Numbered from the stretch's first letter, positions 17,679 to 27,000 are shown. The stretch: DNA of 64,000 nt from Candidatus Kryptobacter tengchongensis (GCA_001485605.1 FAON01000007.1:124001-188000), one strand, 5' to 3'. The notes: generated by a model from the letters alone, not told the origin. Translations and numbers: made by a program.

Positions 17679-18536
17679 TTAACCAAGATAAGATCTGAGG
17701 GCTTTGCTTCTGGTGTGATGTCTGAGTTTTCGGATGGCTTTTTCTTTAATTTGCCTTACCCTTTCACGGGTCAATTTGAACTTTTCACCGATTTCCTCAA
17801 GTGTGAGAGGATGATCATATCCAATTCCAAAGTAAAGTTTCACAACTTCTCTTTCACGGGGGTCAAGCGTGTTGAGTGCTTCTTCAATATCTTTCTTCAA
17901 GGACTCATACATAAGTCCATGATCAGGCATTGGGTCATTCTCATTCGGCATTATATCAAGAAGCTTATTATCCTCGCCTTGAACAAATGGAGCATCCATT
18001 GAAATGTGCTTTCCTGAAATCTTCAAGGTATCAGCGACCTCATAAACGCTCATATCAAGTTCTTCTGCAAGTTCATTAGCACTGGGCTCACGCTCAAATT
18101 CTTGTTCAAGCTGACTTAACTTCTTTCCAATTTTATTCAAAGCTCCAACTCTATTCAAAGGTAAGCGAACTATTCTTGATTGCTCAGCAAGTGCCTGCAA
18201 AATTGATTGTCTTATCCACCAGACAGCATAAGATATGAATTTAAAGCCTCTTGTCTCATCAAATCTTTTCGCTGCTTTTATCAAGCCAAGGTTACCTTCA
18301 TTTATGAGATCTCCAAGCGGGAGACCTTGATTTTGATATTGCTTAGCAACGCTCACAACGAAACGAAGATTTGCTTGAATTAATCTTTCAAGCGCTTTCT
18401 CATCACCTTGTTTTGCTCTACGAGCAAGTTCAATTTCCTCTTCTGGCGTGAGAAGTTCATATTTCCCAATTTCCTGAAGGTATTTGTCAATTGAAATGCT
18501 CTCCCGATTTGTAATTGTTTTGGTGATTCTCACCAT
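17679..18536 (-). CDS. rpoD: Primary RNA polymerase sigma factor (RpoD/SigA)
   Basis: 285 residues, the short form typical of Bacteroidota-related bacteria, lacking region 1.1 and the non-conserved insert. Region 1.2 opens with [16 protein letters not shown]. Region 2 has [32 protein letters not shown] and [17 protein letters not shown]. Region 3 follows, then region 4 with the helix-turn-helix [20 protein letters not shown]. The gene starts only 28 bp after a microcompartment pentamer gene and is probably cotranscribed with it. A strong terminator follows. Confidence 0.97.
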   Translation of the reverse strand: MVRITKTITNRESISIDKYLQEIGKYELLTPEEEIELARRAKQGDEKALERLIQANLRFVVSVAKQYQNQGLPLGDLINEGNLGLIKAAKRFDETRGFKFISYAVWWIRQSILQALAEQSRIVRLPLNRVGALNKIGKKLSQLEQEFEREPSANELAEELDMSVYEVADTLKISGKHISMDAPFVQGEDNKLLDIMPNENDPMPDHGLMYESLKKDIEEALNTLDPREREVVKLYFGIGYDHPLTLEEIGEKFKLTRERVRQIKEKAIRKLRHHTRSKALRSYLG

Positions 18537-18564
18537 ACCCTTGATTCATTTTTAAATTTTGTTT

Positions 18565-18834
18565 TTATTGATACAAGTCAATTTTCTCAATTATACCGAC
18601 AATTGAAGCATCAACAGGTGCTTCTTTCACTCCCATAGGTATCACCGCCTCACGGGCGGTTATATACATTACAGTCTCTCCAGGTCCTGCTCCAATCGTA
18701 TCAACAGCCATAATTGGAGATCCAACCTTTTCACCTCTTGAATTTAATGGCTGAATTATCTGCAACTTATACCCTTGCAAATTCCTATCTTTAACAGTTG
18801 CCCATACAGTCCCTATAACCTTTGCTATAAACAC
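18565..18834 (-). CDS. Bacterial microcompartment pentamer shell protein (EutN/CcmL family), copy 1
   Basis: 89 residues of the Pfam EutN_CcmL type (BMC-P). These pentamers cap the vertices of icosahedral microcompartment shells. Seen here are the opening strand KVIGTVWATVKDRNLQGYKL (5-24), the central AVDTIGAGPGETVMY and the terminal VDASIVGIIEKID. The gene lies 21 bp downstream of a second pentamer gene and 28 bp upstream of rpoD. No hexamer (BMC-H) gene is in the window, so the rest of the shell must be encoded elsewhere. Confidence 0.95.
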   Translation of the reverse strand: MFIAKVIGTVWATVKDRNLQGYKLQIIQPLNSRGEKVGSPIMAVDTIGAGPGETVMYITAREAVIPMGVKEAPVDASIVGIIEKIDLYQ

Positions 18835-18855
18835 TTAACCCAAATTATTTAGTTC

Positions 18856-19128
18856 TCAATCCGAAACAACATCAAGCTTATCAACTATTGCCATTATCAC
18901 AGCGTCAACTGGTTTATTCTTTGTAACAGAAGTAAGTCTTGCGGAACTTCCTGTAGCAACAAGGACGATTTCACCAACTCCAGCACCAACACTGTCAACC
19001 GCTATCAGAAAATTCTCCTTGACATTGTAATTAAGGTCAACATGCTTTACAATTTGTAGCTTTAAGCCTGTCAAACTTTCATCTTTTCTCGTTGCCCATA
19101 CAGTTCCTACTACCTTCCCTAATATCAT
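18856..19128 (-). CDS. Bacterial microcompartment pentamer shell protein (EutN/CcmL family), copy 2
   Basis: 90 residues, a diverged paralogue of the neighbouring pentamer. It shares VVGTVWATRKDESLTGLKL near the start, AVDSVGAGVGEIVLV in the middle and VDAVIMAIVDKLD at the end. Catabolic microcompartments of the PVM and related types usually have two or three different pentamers, so two diverged copies fit such a shell. A perfect 7-bp inverted repeat lies 30-48 bp upstream of its ATG. Confidence 0.95.
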   Translation of the reverse strand: MILGKVVGTVWATRKDESLTGLKLQIVKHVDLNYNVKENFLIAVDSVGAGVGEIVLVATGSSARLTSVTKNKPVDAVIMAIVDKLDVVSD

Positions 19129-19157
19129 TCATCCACCTGATCTTTATTGTTCAAAGA

Positions 19158-19176
19158 TAGAATAACTTATATTCTA
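19158..19176. promoter_or_regulatory. Inverted repeat upstream of the BMC pentamer genes
   Basis: TAGAATA, 5-bp spacer, TATTCTA, a perfect 7-bp inverted repeat in the 67-bp gap between the zinc-ribbon gene and the first pentamer gene. A run of eight Ts precedes it on the minus strand, so it is not an intrinsic terminator for that strand. It could be an operator or part of a promoter; TATAAG occurs inside it. Confidence 0.35.
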
Positions 19177-19195
19177 AAAAAAATGTTCCTGTTAT

Positions 19196-19399
19196 TTACA
19201 TCGCATATATTTCTTTCTCGTTGCACTTGCAAATTTTTACTGATTTCCTATTGTAACGCCATACCCCTGTTTCTTCGCTTTTCCTTGAGACGACAAGCTG
19301 TGCCACCTGAATAGGGGCACCACAGCGTGGACAGGTTTCAATAACCTTTTTTGCATCTTTTGCCACCTTATCGGCGAATGAAGCCACCTTTTTTGCCAT
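19196..19399 (-). CDS. Small zinc-ribbon protein of unknown function
   Basis: 67 residues. A lysine-rich N-terminal helix (KKVASFADKVAKDAKKV) is followed by CPRCG (23-27) and, after about 28 residues, CKC, giving a CxxC...CxC zinc-ribbon-like pattern. I do not recognise the family. It lies 24 bp after the GAF/GGDEF-like gene and 67 bp before two microcompartment pentamer genes, all on one strand. It may bind nucleic acid or a protein partner. The compact composition and placement make it a real gene. Confidence 0.75.
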   Translation of the reverse strand: MAKKVASFADKVAKDAKKVIETCPRCGAPIQVAQLVVSRKSEETGVWRYNRKSVKICKCNEKEIYAM

Positions 19400-19423
19400 A
19401 TTTATACCAATGATTTTTTGTTT

Positions 19424-21157
19424 TTAAAAAACTTTTACAACATTTTCACTTGATTGAACTATTTTTAAAAAACTTTTTTTAACTTTTTCAACAAATTCAT
19501 CAGCGTTTTTTTCTCTATCCCACGCTGAAACTCCTGCGGTTATAGTTACACTAAAACTCCTGTCTTTAAACTTTATTTCCTGATTTGATATAACTTTTCT
19601 TAACTTCTCCGCCCATATGTAAGCTTCATTTGGTCCAGACTCAACAAGCGCCACGCCAATGAGATTATCCTCAAGTTTCCCTGCAAGGTCGTATTTGTTC
19701 AAATGTTCCCGTATAATACTTGCAATATAAGGTTGAACGATTTCAGCTGAACTTTCACCATAAGTTGATTTAATATAATCAATGTTATCAACTTTTATCA
19801 AGATAAGTGAAAGTTCTCCACCATGTTTTGTTTTTCTATCAATTTCCTCATCAAGCCGTGAATAAAAGTAATTCTTTTTCATCAAAAATGTCCCCTCATC
19901 ATAAACGAAGTAATTCTCCACAAGTTCATTTAAGCTATCATTCTCAAGCAATATGCCAACAATGTTAGCAAGATTTTCAAGTTTTTTTATATCACTATAG
20001 GATGAGAAGAAGTTATTTTTAGGGTGTTCAAAAACTATAGCACCGTAACATTTTCTACCATACCTTATCGGGACAACAGCTATTGAAGATTCAAGATTGA
20101 TTTTTTCGCTATCAGTGAATCTAAAAACTTTCCCATGCGTTCTCGTTGACGGGATTATTCTTGGAACTCCGCTCGTTATAACCTCACCTGTAAGTGTTCC
20201 TTCAAGTTTAATTTCCGTCCCAGCATCAATATATTTCCCAAGTTTTGAATATCCAAAAGCAACCATCCACTTCCCATCTTCAAATAAAACAACAGCAACA
20301 GCGGAACAATCAAGCGTTTTAATTGCAAAGTTTTGAATCCTCCGAAACAATTCCTCAATTTTAAAATGTTCAAAATCAACTACAACTTCAAGTATTCTCG
20401 CTTTGTAGTAAAGGTCAAATTTACCGTTGTAGTTCTCAATTAGATTTGCAATTAGTTCACAAAAAAGACCAACATTTTTAACATCATCATCGCTAAATGT
20501 TTGTGTTTGACGAGAATCAAGCAGGATAACGCCAACGGTTCTATTCTTATACGAAACTGGATGAACAAGTAAAGATTTGCTCCCAGCTTTGGGACTTTGA
20601 TACTTTATAACATCTTCGCTTGCAGAAGAATTAATATCGCCAATAAGTTTTGGTCTGCCAGTTTTAGCAACCATACTTAAAGCGTCGTCATCCCAGTTAT
20701 ATCTGCGAACGAAATTAAAACCAAGATCAGTTATACCCTCTTCAAAAACCATTTGTTTTTTATCCTCGTTAGCCCAGTAAAAGGCGACGGAATCAGCAAC
20801 GATATTTTTTTTGATGAGCAGAAGAATTTTTTTAAGAAGCTCTTTAAATTCCTCCCTTGGGTTTAATTTCTCAAATGAGGTTGACAAACCTTGTTCTGGT
20901 TTTCTTATTACAAAACCTTCATCAGGTGCTTCAAATTGTTTATCTTCGTAAGACGATATTTTGTTGCCCATTTTTTTCCTTTTGCTCAAAATCATAGTAT
21001 TTACAATCAGACTTAAAGAGATTAACAACGCAAATGCAAAGGCCAATCTTACTATTTTATTATCAATCGCCACTATAAGAAACATGGATATCAACACGAA
21101 TGTAAGCAAAAATATGAACTTTGCGGGATTATTTTCCACCCTGCTCATCTTGCTCAA
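19424..21157 (-). CDS. Membrane GAF-domain protein with degenerate GGDEF domain
   Basis: 577 residues. Two membrane helices lie near the N-terminus (about 12-55). Two GAF-like sensor domains follow (about 100-235 and 255-400), then a GGDEF-like fold (about 410-575). The latter keeps family landmarks such as FYSRLDEEIDR and VTITAGVSAWD. However, the GGDEF signature is replaced by a sequence around AGKLEDNLIGVAL, so diguanylate cyclase activity is unlikely. It may act as a receptor or scaffold. It leads the run that continues with the zinc-ribbon protein, the two BMC pentamers and rpoD. Confidence 0.85.
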   Translation of the reverse strand: MSKMSRVENNPAKFIFLLTFVLISMFLIVAIDNKIVRLAFAFALLISLSLIVNTMILSKRKKMGNKISSYEDKQFEAPDEGFVIRKPEQGLSTSFEKLNPREEFKELLKKILLLIKKNIVADSVAFYWANEDKKQMVFEEGITDLGFNFVRRYNWDDDALSMVAKTGRPKLIGDINSSASEDVIKYQSPKAGSKSLLVHPVSYKNRTVGVILLDSRQTQTFSDDDVKNVGLFCELIANLIENYNGKFDLYYKARILEVVVDFEHFKIEELFRRIQNFAIKTLDCSAVAVVLFEDGKWMVAFGYSKLGKYIDAGTEIKLEGTLTGEVITSGVPRIIPSTRTHGKVFRFTDSEKINLESSIAVVPIRYGRKCYGAIVFEHPKNNFFSSYSDIKKLENLANIVGILLENDSLNELVENYFVYDEGTFLMKKNYFYSRLDEEIDRKTKHGGELSLILIKVDNIDYIKSTYGESSAEIVQPYIASIIREHLNKYDLAGKLEDNLIGVALVESGPNEAYIWAEKLRKVISNQEIKFKDRSFSVTITAGVSAWDREKNADEFVEKVKKSFLKIVQSSENVVKVF

Positions 21158-21239
21158 TCCAAATTAATGAAAACAAACTTTACTAAAAATTAACTCAATT
21201 TATCACAAAAATCAAATCATAACGACATAAAAAACAAAT

Positions 21240-22868
21240 TCATCTTAACCCCGCAAGTTCTTGGAGCAAACGCCAATTTTTCAGTCGGTCTTCTTGAGCT
21301 TGTAAGAGCATCTCATCTGGATTTCCATCTTTATCAAAATGCTTTGCAAACCTTCCCTCTGTTCTTGCAAAGTAAATAAAATCTATAACTTCGCCTGTCT
21401 TCGGATGAACATACCAATCGTCCTTAAGCGCTGGGTTCCCCTGTAAACTCAGCCTTTCTTTTATTGTTTCACCCTTTCTTGGGTCATAAATCAAAAGAGG
21501 AAATGCTCTTGATTCAACAGCAAGCTTAGCTTGCTGCATTGCCATATCGTCACCAACACCGTGCTCAGGTTGACATGTCGTATAAACTATGACAACAGCA
21601 GGACCTTGAAATTCATTAGCTGATAGAATTGAGCGATAGAAATGATTAATGTGCGCGGGCGTTGTCTGAGCAACGAATACATCAGGATGCATCATCACAA
21701 TTTGTGCGAGTTCTTTTCTTCTTTCTGATTTACCTTTGATTTCTTTCCCGTAAGCTGAAAGTTTGGTATCTTGACCCAGATAACTTGATGTTGAAGACTG
21801 ACCGCCCGTATTTGAATAAACTTGCGTGTCAAGCACAAGAACCTTTATATCCATTCCCGAAGCAAGCATTCTTGAAAGAGATTGAAATCCTATATCATAC
21901 ATTGCCCCATCCCCACCTATAACCCACAACCTTTTATGTTGCCATCCCATCTGGTCCCATCTTGCTCTAATTCCAATCGCAACAGCTGGGGCATTTTCAA
22001 AAAGAGAATTTATCCATGGCACCCTAAATGGATTATATGGATATGTTGAGGAATAAACAGTATTACATCCGGTTGCTGCGACAATACCGATATTTTCAGG
22101 TCCGTATACAAAACCTGTTGCTGCAAGCATCATTCTTATCGCTGTTGCTTCACCGCAACCCATACATGAACCAGCCCCACCAACATAAAGCAATGACTTT
22201 CCAGCAAGCATCATGTCTGCAAGAACCTTTTCCTGGATATATTCCTTTGGCGTCTCGGGAAGCTTAGTATAAAACTCAAAAACTTCTCTATACCTTTTCA
22301 AATTTTCCCCTGTCTTTTTAATCATCTGCAAAGCGTTGTGATCCCCACATGCAGAAACACATTCAGCACAACCTTTACATTTAGTTGGATCAACTGCTAT
22401 CATAAATAAACCTGGTTCAATTCCCTTTTTCTTCGGGACCTCGTAATATTTTGTTGTCTTGGCAAACTGTCTGCGAATGTGTTCTCTCTTAACAGGGTCC
22501 TGAATTTTGTTAAGTTCTTCTTCAAGCTTTGATTCAGGCACAACTTTACCAAGAATTGCGGTGTCAGGGCATTCCGTCACGCATTCCATACAGCCAACGC
22601 AATTATCAGGATTAAAAAGTGGAATCTCAGGAGCAATATAACTAAAATCTCTCAAAGCTCCAGTTCCAGCAGGTATGATGCTTCTTGCGGTATAAATATC
22701 AGCAGGCAATTCCTCCTCGGCTATTCCACGGTTATAAGCCCCAACAACTACCTCGTTGAAGTATTCAACATCAATGATATCTTTATAAATATCTTCCAAT
22801 GGTTGTCCGCCATTAGTTGAAATATTTTCAACTTGTTTTTCTCTATCTTCCATTTTTTCTTTCCTCAT
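21240..22868 (-). CDS. 2-oxoacid (pyruvate):ferredoxin oxidoreductase, ferredoxin + TPP-binding (delta-beta) subunit
   Basis: 542 residues. The N-terminal third carries an 8Fe ferredoxin-like domain with CVGCMECVTECPD and CKGCAECVSACGD. The rest is the thiamine-diphosphate (beta) domain with GSCMGCGEATA and the TPP motif GDGAMYDIG ending in NTGGQ. Together with the next gene upstream it makes CoA, CO2 and reduced ferredoxin from pyruvate, or the reverse. The order of domains equals domains V-VI of single-chain PFOR/NifJ. Stop and start of the two genes are 5 bp apart, so they are cotranscribed. Confidence 0.93.
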   Translation of the reverse strand: MRKEKMEDREKQVENISTNGGQPLEDIYKDIIDVEYFNEVVVGAYNRGIAEEELPADIYTARSIIPAGTGALRDFSYIAPEIPLFNPDNCVGCMECVTECPDTAILGKVVPESKLEEELNKIQDPVKREHIRRQFAKTTKYYEVPKKKGIEPGLFMIAVDPTKCKGCAECVSACGDHNALQMIKKTGENLKRYREVFEFYTKLPETPKEYIQEKVLADMMLAGKSLLYVGGAGSCMGCGEATAIRMMLAATGFVYGPENIGIVAATGCNTVYSSTYPYNPFRVPWINSLFENAPAVAIGIRARWDQMGWQHKRLWVIGGDGAMYDIGFQSLSRMLASGMDIKVLVLDTQVYSNTGGQSSTSSYLGQDTKLSAYGKEIKGKSERRKELAQIVMMHPDVFVAQTTPAHINHFYRSILSANEFQGPAVVIVYTTCQPEHGVGDDMAMQQAKLAVESRAFPLLIYDPRKGETIKERLSLQGNPALKDDWYVHPKTGEVIDFIYFARTEGRFAKHFDKDGNPDEMLLQAQEDRLKNWRLLQELAGLR

Positions 22869-22873
22869 TTTGT

Positions 22874-24841
22874 TTAAATTTCAAATTCTGCTTTTACTTC
22901 CGTTACCTCAATTAATTCTCTGGGAACCTCCATAACTTCATAATACCCGCGCTTCACAGCTTCAAGGTTTGCTTGAACGACTTTTTCACCACGCTTACCA
23001 AAATATTTTCGGATTGATTTTTCAACACCTTTAAACAAATCTTCCTCGCTTAGCCCGTATTCTTCTCTAAATGGTGTAACCTTCAAAAAGATCCCAAGCA
23101 AAACAATTCCCTGCATTCGTTGTTCAAGATCTGGGGTTGGCGCAACCTCACGAGCTATTTTAACTGTGTCAAGATAGTAAACTTTTATCTTTTTGTCCTT
23201 TATAATTTTCTTTGCGTAAGATGGAATTTCACTCCATACATCTTTTGGATCTACTTTGTCGCTTTGGATGAAAATCATTCCATTTTCCCTTAGACCAGCG
23301 AGAGGATTACCGAGATTAAAGGCATTAACATCGTTCATAGGGACAAATTCAACATGAGTAAGTTCGCAATGCGTTCTAATTTTTTCTCTTGATGCTGTCA
23401 AATAGTATGTTGTTGGCAATCCTTTTTTCTCAGAGCCATACTTTGGGTACGCTTGAACCTGAAGTTTAAATATATCCTCAAGCAAAGTTGCAATAATTTT
23501 GTTTGTCGTGACCGAGCCATAACCTCCAACGGAATGTCCGCGCATTGAAAAAGCCCCTTTCGGTCTGACATCCGGGTCATACTCTCTTTCAAGAGCAAGT
23601 TCATGTTTTATACCAACAACGAAAAATTCCTTTTCTTTGCCGTCGTTTCTCATCATATTCTTGAAAATTGCAATGAAATCTCCCGGTCTAACGTCTCTGC
23701 TTCCAAGTCCACCAGCACCAGAAAAGATTCTTGGTATCCTATCTATTTTCGGATAACCTCTTGAACCAATGAAAGCATCGGCAAAGGATGCTTTAATAGA
23801 CATAGTTAACGGATTTGATTGAGCAAGCGGATTATCCATCCTCTCAAGCACAGCAAATGCCTTTACATGTTTTAATGCTTCAACTATTTGCTTACCTGGA
23901 AAAGGTGCAAAAACCGTAACAGTTAAAGCTCCAACTTTTAAACCCTCAACTTCTCTTAAATAATCAACTGTAGCCATTGCTGTTTCCATAAAGGACCCCA
24001 TTCCAACGACAACATATTCGGCATCTTCAACCTTGTAGGCATCTATAAAATCATACTTTCTCCCAGTCAATTTGTAATATGTTTCCATTGCTTCTTTTAT
24101 TGCCCCAGGAACTTTATCGTAGTAATATCTTTGTGCGATTTTACCTTTCATATAACTATCTTGATTCTGAACGACGCCTGACATAAGCGGGAAATACGGA
24201 TTCATAAGATTTTTCAATCGCTTGTTCGGGTCATCAATAAATTGTTTCATCAATTCTGGTTCGGGCAAAAGGACATTCTCTATCGTATGTGTTGTAAGAA
24301 AGCCATCTTGAACCATTAAAAATGGCGTCTCTGAATTTTCAGCTGCCCGATGTGCTATTAAAGTTAAATCAGCAACTTCTTGAACATTTCTTGCAAAAAT
24401 TATTCCCCAGCCACAATCTGCAACTCCCATAACATCATCATGTCCTGCATGAACATTTAAAGAATGCGATGTCAAAGCTCTTGCGCCAATGTGAAAAACA
24501 ACTGGCAATCTTTTTCCAGCAATGGTATAAAGAACTTCTTTCATTAAAATTAGACCCTGCCCTGATGTGAAATTCGTTATTCTTCCACCCGCCGATGCAA
24601 ATCCTTCACATACAGAAGCAGAGCTATGTTCTGATTCAGGCTCAAAAAAGAAAAGTTTTTCACCCCAAAGATTTCTTTTTCCATTAGCAACCTCAGCTTG
24701 AAAGCCCTGACCCATTGTGGTTGATGAAGTTATTGGATAAGCGCACGCACCTTGACTTATATGAGTTTCAACCCAAACAACCGCACCTGCTCCGTCAGAT
24801 GTTGTCGGTATCCCTGGAAATGGGAATTTATTTTCTTGCAT
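22874..24841 (-). CDS. 2-oxoacid (pyruvate):ferredoxin oxidoreductase, fused alpha-gamma subunit
   Basis: 655 residues. The alpha part (1-400) begins with the pyrimidine-binding region (ITSSTTMGQGFQAEVANGK) and continues with GKRLPVVFHIGARALTSHSLNVHAGHDD. The gamma part (about 430-640) has RGHSVGGYGSVTTNKI and EFVPMNDVNAFNLGNPLAGL. It equals domains I-III of NifJ-type pyruvate oxidoreductase. Pyruvate is the likely substrate from overall similarity, though other 2-oxoacids cannot be excluded. A 121-bp gap upstream separates it from ispG and may hold its promoter. Confidence 0.93.
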   Translation of the reverse strand: MQENKFPFPGIPTTSDGAGAVVWVETHISQGACAYPITSSTTMGQGFQAEVANGKRNLWGEKLFFFEPESEHSSASVCEGFASAGGRITNFTSGQGLILMKEVLYTIAGKRLPVVFHIGARALTSHSLNVHAGHDDVMGVADCGWGIIFARNVQEVADLTLIAHRAAENSETPFLMVQDGFLTTHTIENVLLPEPELMKQFIDDPNKRLKNLMNPYFPLMSGVVQNQDSYMKGKIAQRYYYDKVPGAIKEAMETYYKLTGRKYDFIDAYKVEDAEYVVVGMGSFMETAMATVDYLREVEGLKVGALTVTVFAPFPGKQIVEALKHVKAFAVLERMDNPLAQSNPLTMSIKASFADAFIGSRGYPKIDRIPRIFSGAGGLGSRDVRPGDFIAIFKNMMRNDGKEKEFFVVGIKHELALEREYDPDVRPKGAFSMRGHSVGGYGSVTTNKIIATLLEDIFKLQVQAYPKYGSEKKGLPTTYYLTASREKIRTHCELTHVEFVPMNDVNAFNLGNPLAGLRENGMIFIQSDKVDPKDVWSEIPSYAKKIIKDKKIKVYYLDTVKIAREVAPTPDLEQRMQGIVLLGIFLKVTPFREEYGLSEEDLFKGVEKSIRKYFGKRGEKVVQANLEAVKRGYYEVMEVPRELIEVTEVKAEFEI

Positions 24842-24962
24842 CTTATCTTGCTCAATTTATTTTTGAATAAAAGTTTGACTAAACAACCGTCATCTGAAAA
24901 CACCGATGTCAGAACTCCTTAAACAGGTTTTAATTTAAACAACATAAAGCGAAATTTCCAAA

Positions 24963-26030
24963 TTATCTGCCATTGGAATTAAATTTTTCAACTTCTTCTA
25001 TCACCGCTTGAACAATTTCTTCTTCTTTCACTCTTCTCACAACTTCGCCATTTCTATACAAAATCCCAACACCTTTGCCACATGCAACGCCAATATCAGC
25101 TTCGCTTGCTTCACCTGGTCCATTAACAACGCATCCAAGAACGGCAACCTTAACTGGTTTTTTAACATTTCTCAATTTATCCTGAAGTTCATTTACAATT
25201 TTAAAAAGGTCAACCTCAAGCCGACCGCATGTTGGACAAGCAATTATTTCAACATTTCTGGAAGCAAGCCCAAGCGAGCGCAAAATTTCCCTTCCAACTT
25301 CAACTTCCTTAACTGGATCATCCGTAAGGGAAACTCTTATCGTATCCCCTATTCCCTCAGCAAGCAGTGTCCCAATCCCAACGGCCGATTTTATAGTTCC
25401 ACTAAAAAACGGTCCAGCTTCAGTCACCCCTAAGTGAAGTGGATAATCAGTTCGGCTTGCGATTAGCCTGTATGCTTCTATCATCAATTGCACATCTGTT
25501 GATTTCACTGATATAACAATGTCAGAAAATCCAAACTCTTCACATATTTCAACATGGCGCATCGCACTTTCAAAAAGTGCTTCAGCAGTTGGATATCCAT
25601 ATTTCTCAAGTAAATCTTTCTCAAGTGAGCCAGAATTAACGCCAATCCTTATTGGAATACCCCTTTCCTTGGCGGATTTTAGAACCTGTTTTATCCTTTC
25701 TTTTGAACCGATATTCCCTGGATTTATCCTTACCTTTGCAACACCTGCTTCAATTGCCTTCAAAGCGAAAATATGATTAAAGTGAATGTCAGCAACGACT
25801 GGGATTGGGGAGGCTTTAACAATTTCAGGAAGCGCTTCAGCTGCTTCCTTGTTTGGAACAGCAACACGAACAATATCACATCCAGCTTCAGCAAGTTGAT
25901 AAATCTGTTTCAGGGTTGCTTTTACATCTTCGGTTTTTGTTTTGGTCATAGATTGAACCGAAATTGGCGCATCCCCACCAATAGGAACGCTACCAACATA
26001 AATTTTTCTGCTCTTTCGTCTATTTATCAT
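24963..26030 (-). CDS. ispG: 4-hydroxy-3-methylbut-2-en-1-yl diphosphate synthase (IspG/GcpE)
   Basis: 355 residues. This [4Fe-4S] enzyme performs the penultimate step of the MEP isoprenoid pathway. Cluster cysteines lie in CPTCGR (about 265) and GCVVNGPGEASEADIGVACG near the C-terminus. The start has the usual RRKSRKIYVGSVPIGGDAPISVQSMT region. The compact form lacks the middle insert found in Chlamydia and plants. It sits 23 bp after the rhomboid gene. Confidence 0.97.
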   Translation of the reverse strand: MINRRKSRKIYVGSVPIGGDAPISVQSMTKTKTEDVKATLKQIYQLAEAGCDIVRVAVPNKEAAEALPEIVKASPIPVVADIHFNHIFALKAIEAGVAKVRINPGNIGSKERIKQVLKSAKERGIPIRIGVNSGSLEKDLLEKYGYPTAEALFESAMRHVEICEEFGFSDIVISVKSTDVQLMIEAYRLIASRTDYPLHLGVTEAGPFFSGTIKSAVGIGTLLAEGIGDTIRVSLTDDPVKEVEVGREILRSLGLASRNVEIIACPTCGRLEVDLFKIVNELQDKLRNVKKPVKVAVLGCVVNGPGEASEADIGVACGKGVGILYRNGEVVRRVKEEEIVQAVIEEVEKFNSNGR

Positions 26031-26053
26031 AAAAAAGTTTTTTACTTTGTTTT

Positions 26054-26899
26054 TCAGCGTAGTTTTTTGCTCGCCTCATAAAGAATCTTTTTCTCACGCT
26101 CCGTCAAACTATCGTAGCCATGCTGACTAATTTTATCAAGGATAGCATCTATCTGTTCCTGTGTTATAATCTCATCATCAACGAGAAGATATTTTTTCCC
26201 TGTTTTCTTCTTAACTCCTGGAAATTTTATCCTAAAAACAAATTGAGACAGATCAAATCCAGCATACATCAGTTTTATATAAATAAAGCCAACGATTGCG
26301 CCACCAAGATGGGCAAAATGTGCAACCCCATCACTTCCAAACACACCCATAATCAAATCAAAGAAAACCAGGATCGCAACAAAAATTCTTGCTGGAATTG
26401 GTATCAAAAAATAGAGAAAGATATATCTATCAGGGAACATCAACGCAAAGGCAATCATAACACCATAAATTGCGCCCGATGCCCCAACCACAGGACCAAT
26501 TTGACCAAAAAGCGGTGCGAAAATTAAATGTGTTATCCCAGCACCAATTCCAGATGTAAAGTAATAAACTAAAAATCTTCTCGTCCCCCAAAGGTTTTCT
26601 ATCTCAGTTCCAAACATCCAAAGCATCAACATGTTGAAAAGAATATGAAAAATTCCCTTCGGATCGTGGATAAACATGTAAGTTATCAACTGCCATATTT
26701 GGAAACCTTCCCCAACTGGATTCAGAGCAAAATATCTATAAACATACAAGTAAAGTGGAACTCCCGAGATTCTGAAGTTCAATCCAAAGAACACAAGCAA
26801 AATATAAACAAGAACATTTACAACAATAAAATACTTTATCGCCGATGGGAAAAATTTAAAGCCACGGAAAAAGCTTGGTCTATAATACCTATAGCTCAT
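26054..26899 (-). CDS. Rhomboid-family intramembrane serine protease
   Basis: 281 residues with about six membrane helices. The catalytic dyad is Ser141 (VGASGAIYG) and His197 (AHFAHLGG), and the WQLITYMFIHDPKGIFHILFNM stretch (69-90) holds the conserved His and Asn of the oxyanion region. A soluble C-terminal tail of about 70 residues carries charged helices. It cleaves membrane proteins within or next to their transmembrane segments. The substrate is unknown. Confidence 0.95.
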   Translation of the reverse strand: MSYRYYRPSFFRGFKFFPSAIKYFIVVNVLVYILLVFFGLNFRISGVPLYLYVYRYFALNPVGEGFQIWQLITYMFIHDPKGIFHILFNMLMLWMFGTEIENLWGTRRFLVYYFTSGIGAGITHLIFAPLFGQIGPVVGASGAIYGVMIAFALMFPDRYIFLYFLIPIPARIFVAILVFFDLIMGVFGSDGVAHFAHLGGAIVGFIYIKLMYAGFDLSQFVFRIKFPGVKKKTGKKYLLVDDEIITQEQIDAILDKISQHGYDSLTEREKKILYEASKKLR

Positions 26900-27000
26900 T
26901 TAATTAAAGATTTGCTTTTATGTTTTCTTAAAATATACGATGCCTTTTGCAAAATTAAAAACAAACACCCGCCGAAAAATTGATTAGCAAATCGCAATGC

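Noticed and set aside
22869-22873. Frameshift splitting a single-chain pyruvate:ferredoxin oxidoreductase
   Set aside because: Both genes have complete domains and a proper start and stop 5 bp apart; the division falls at a domain boundary, so a natural two-subunit enzyme is simpler.
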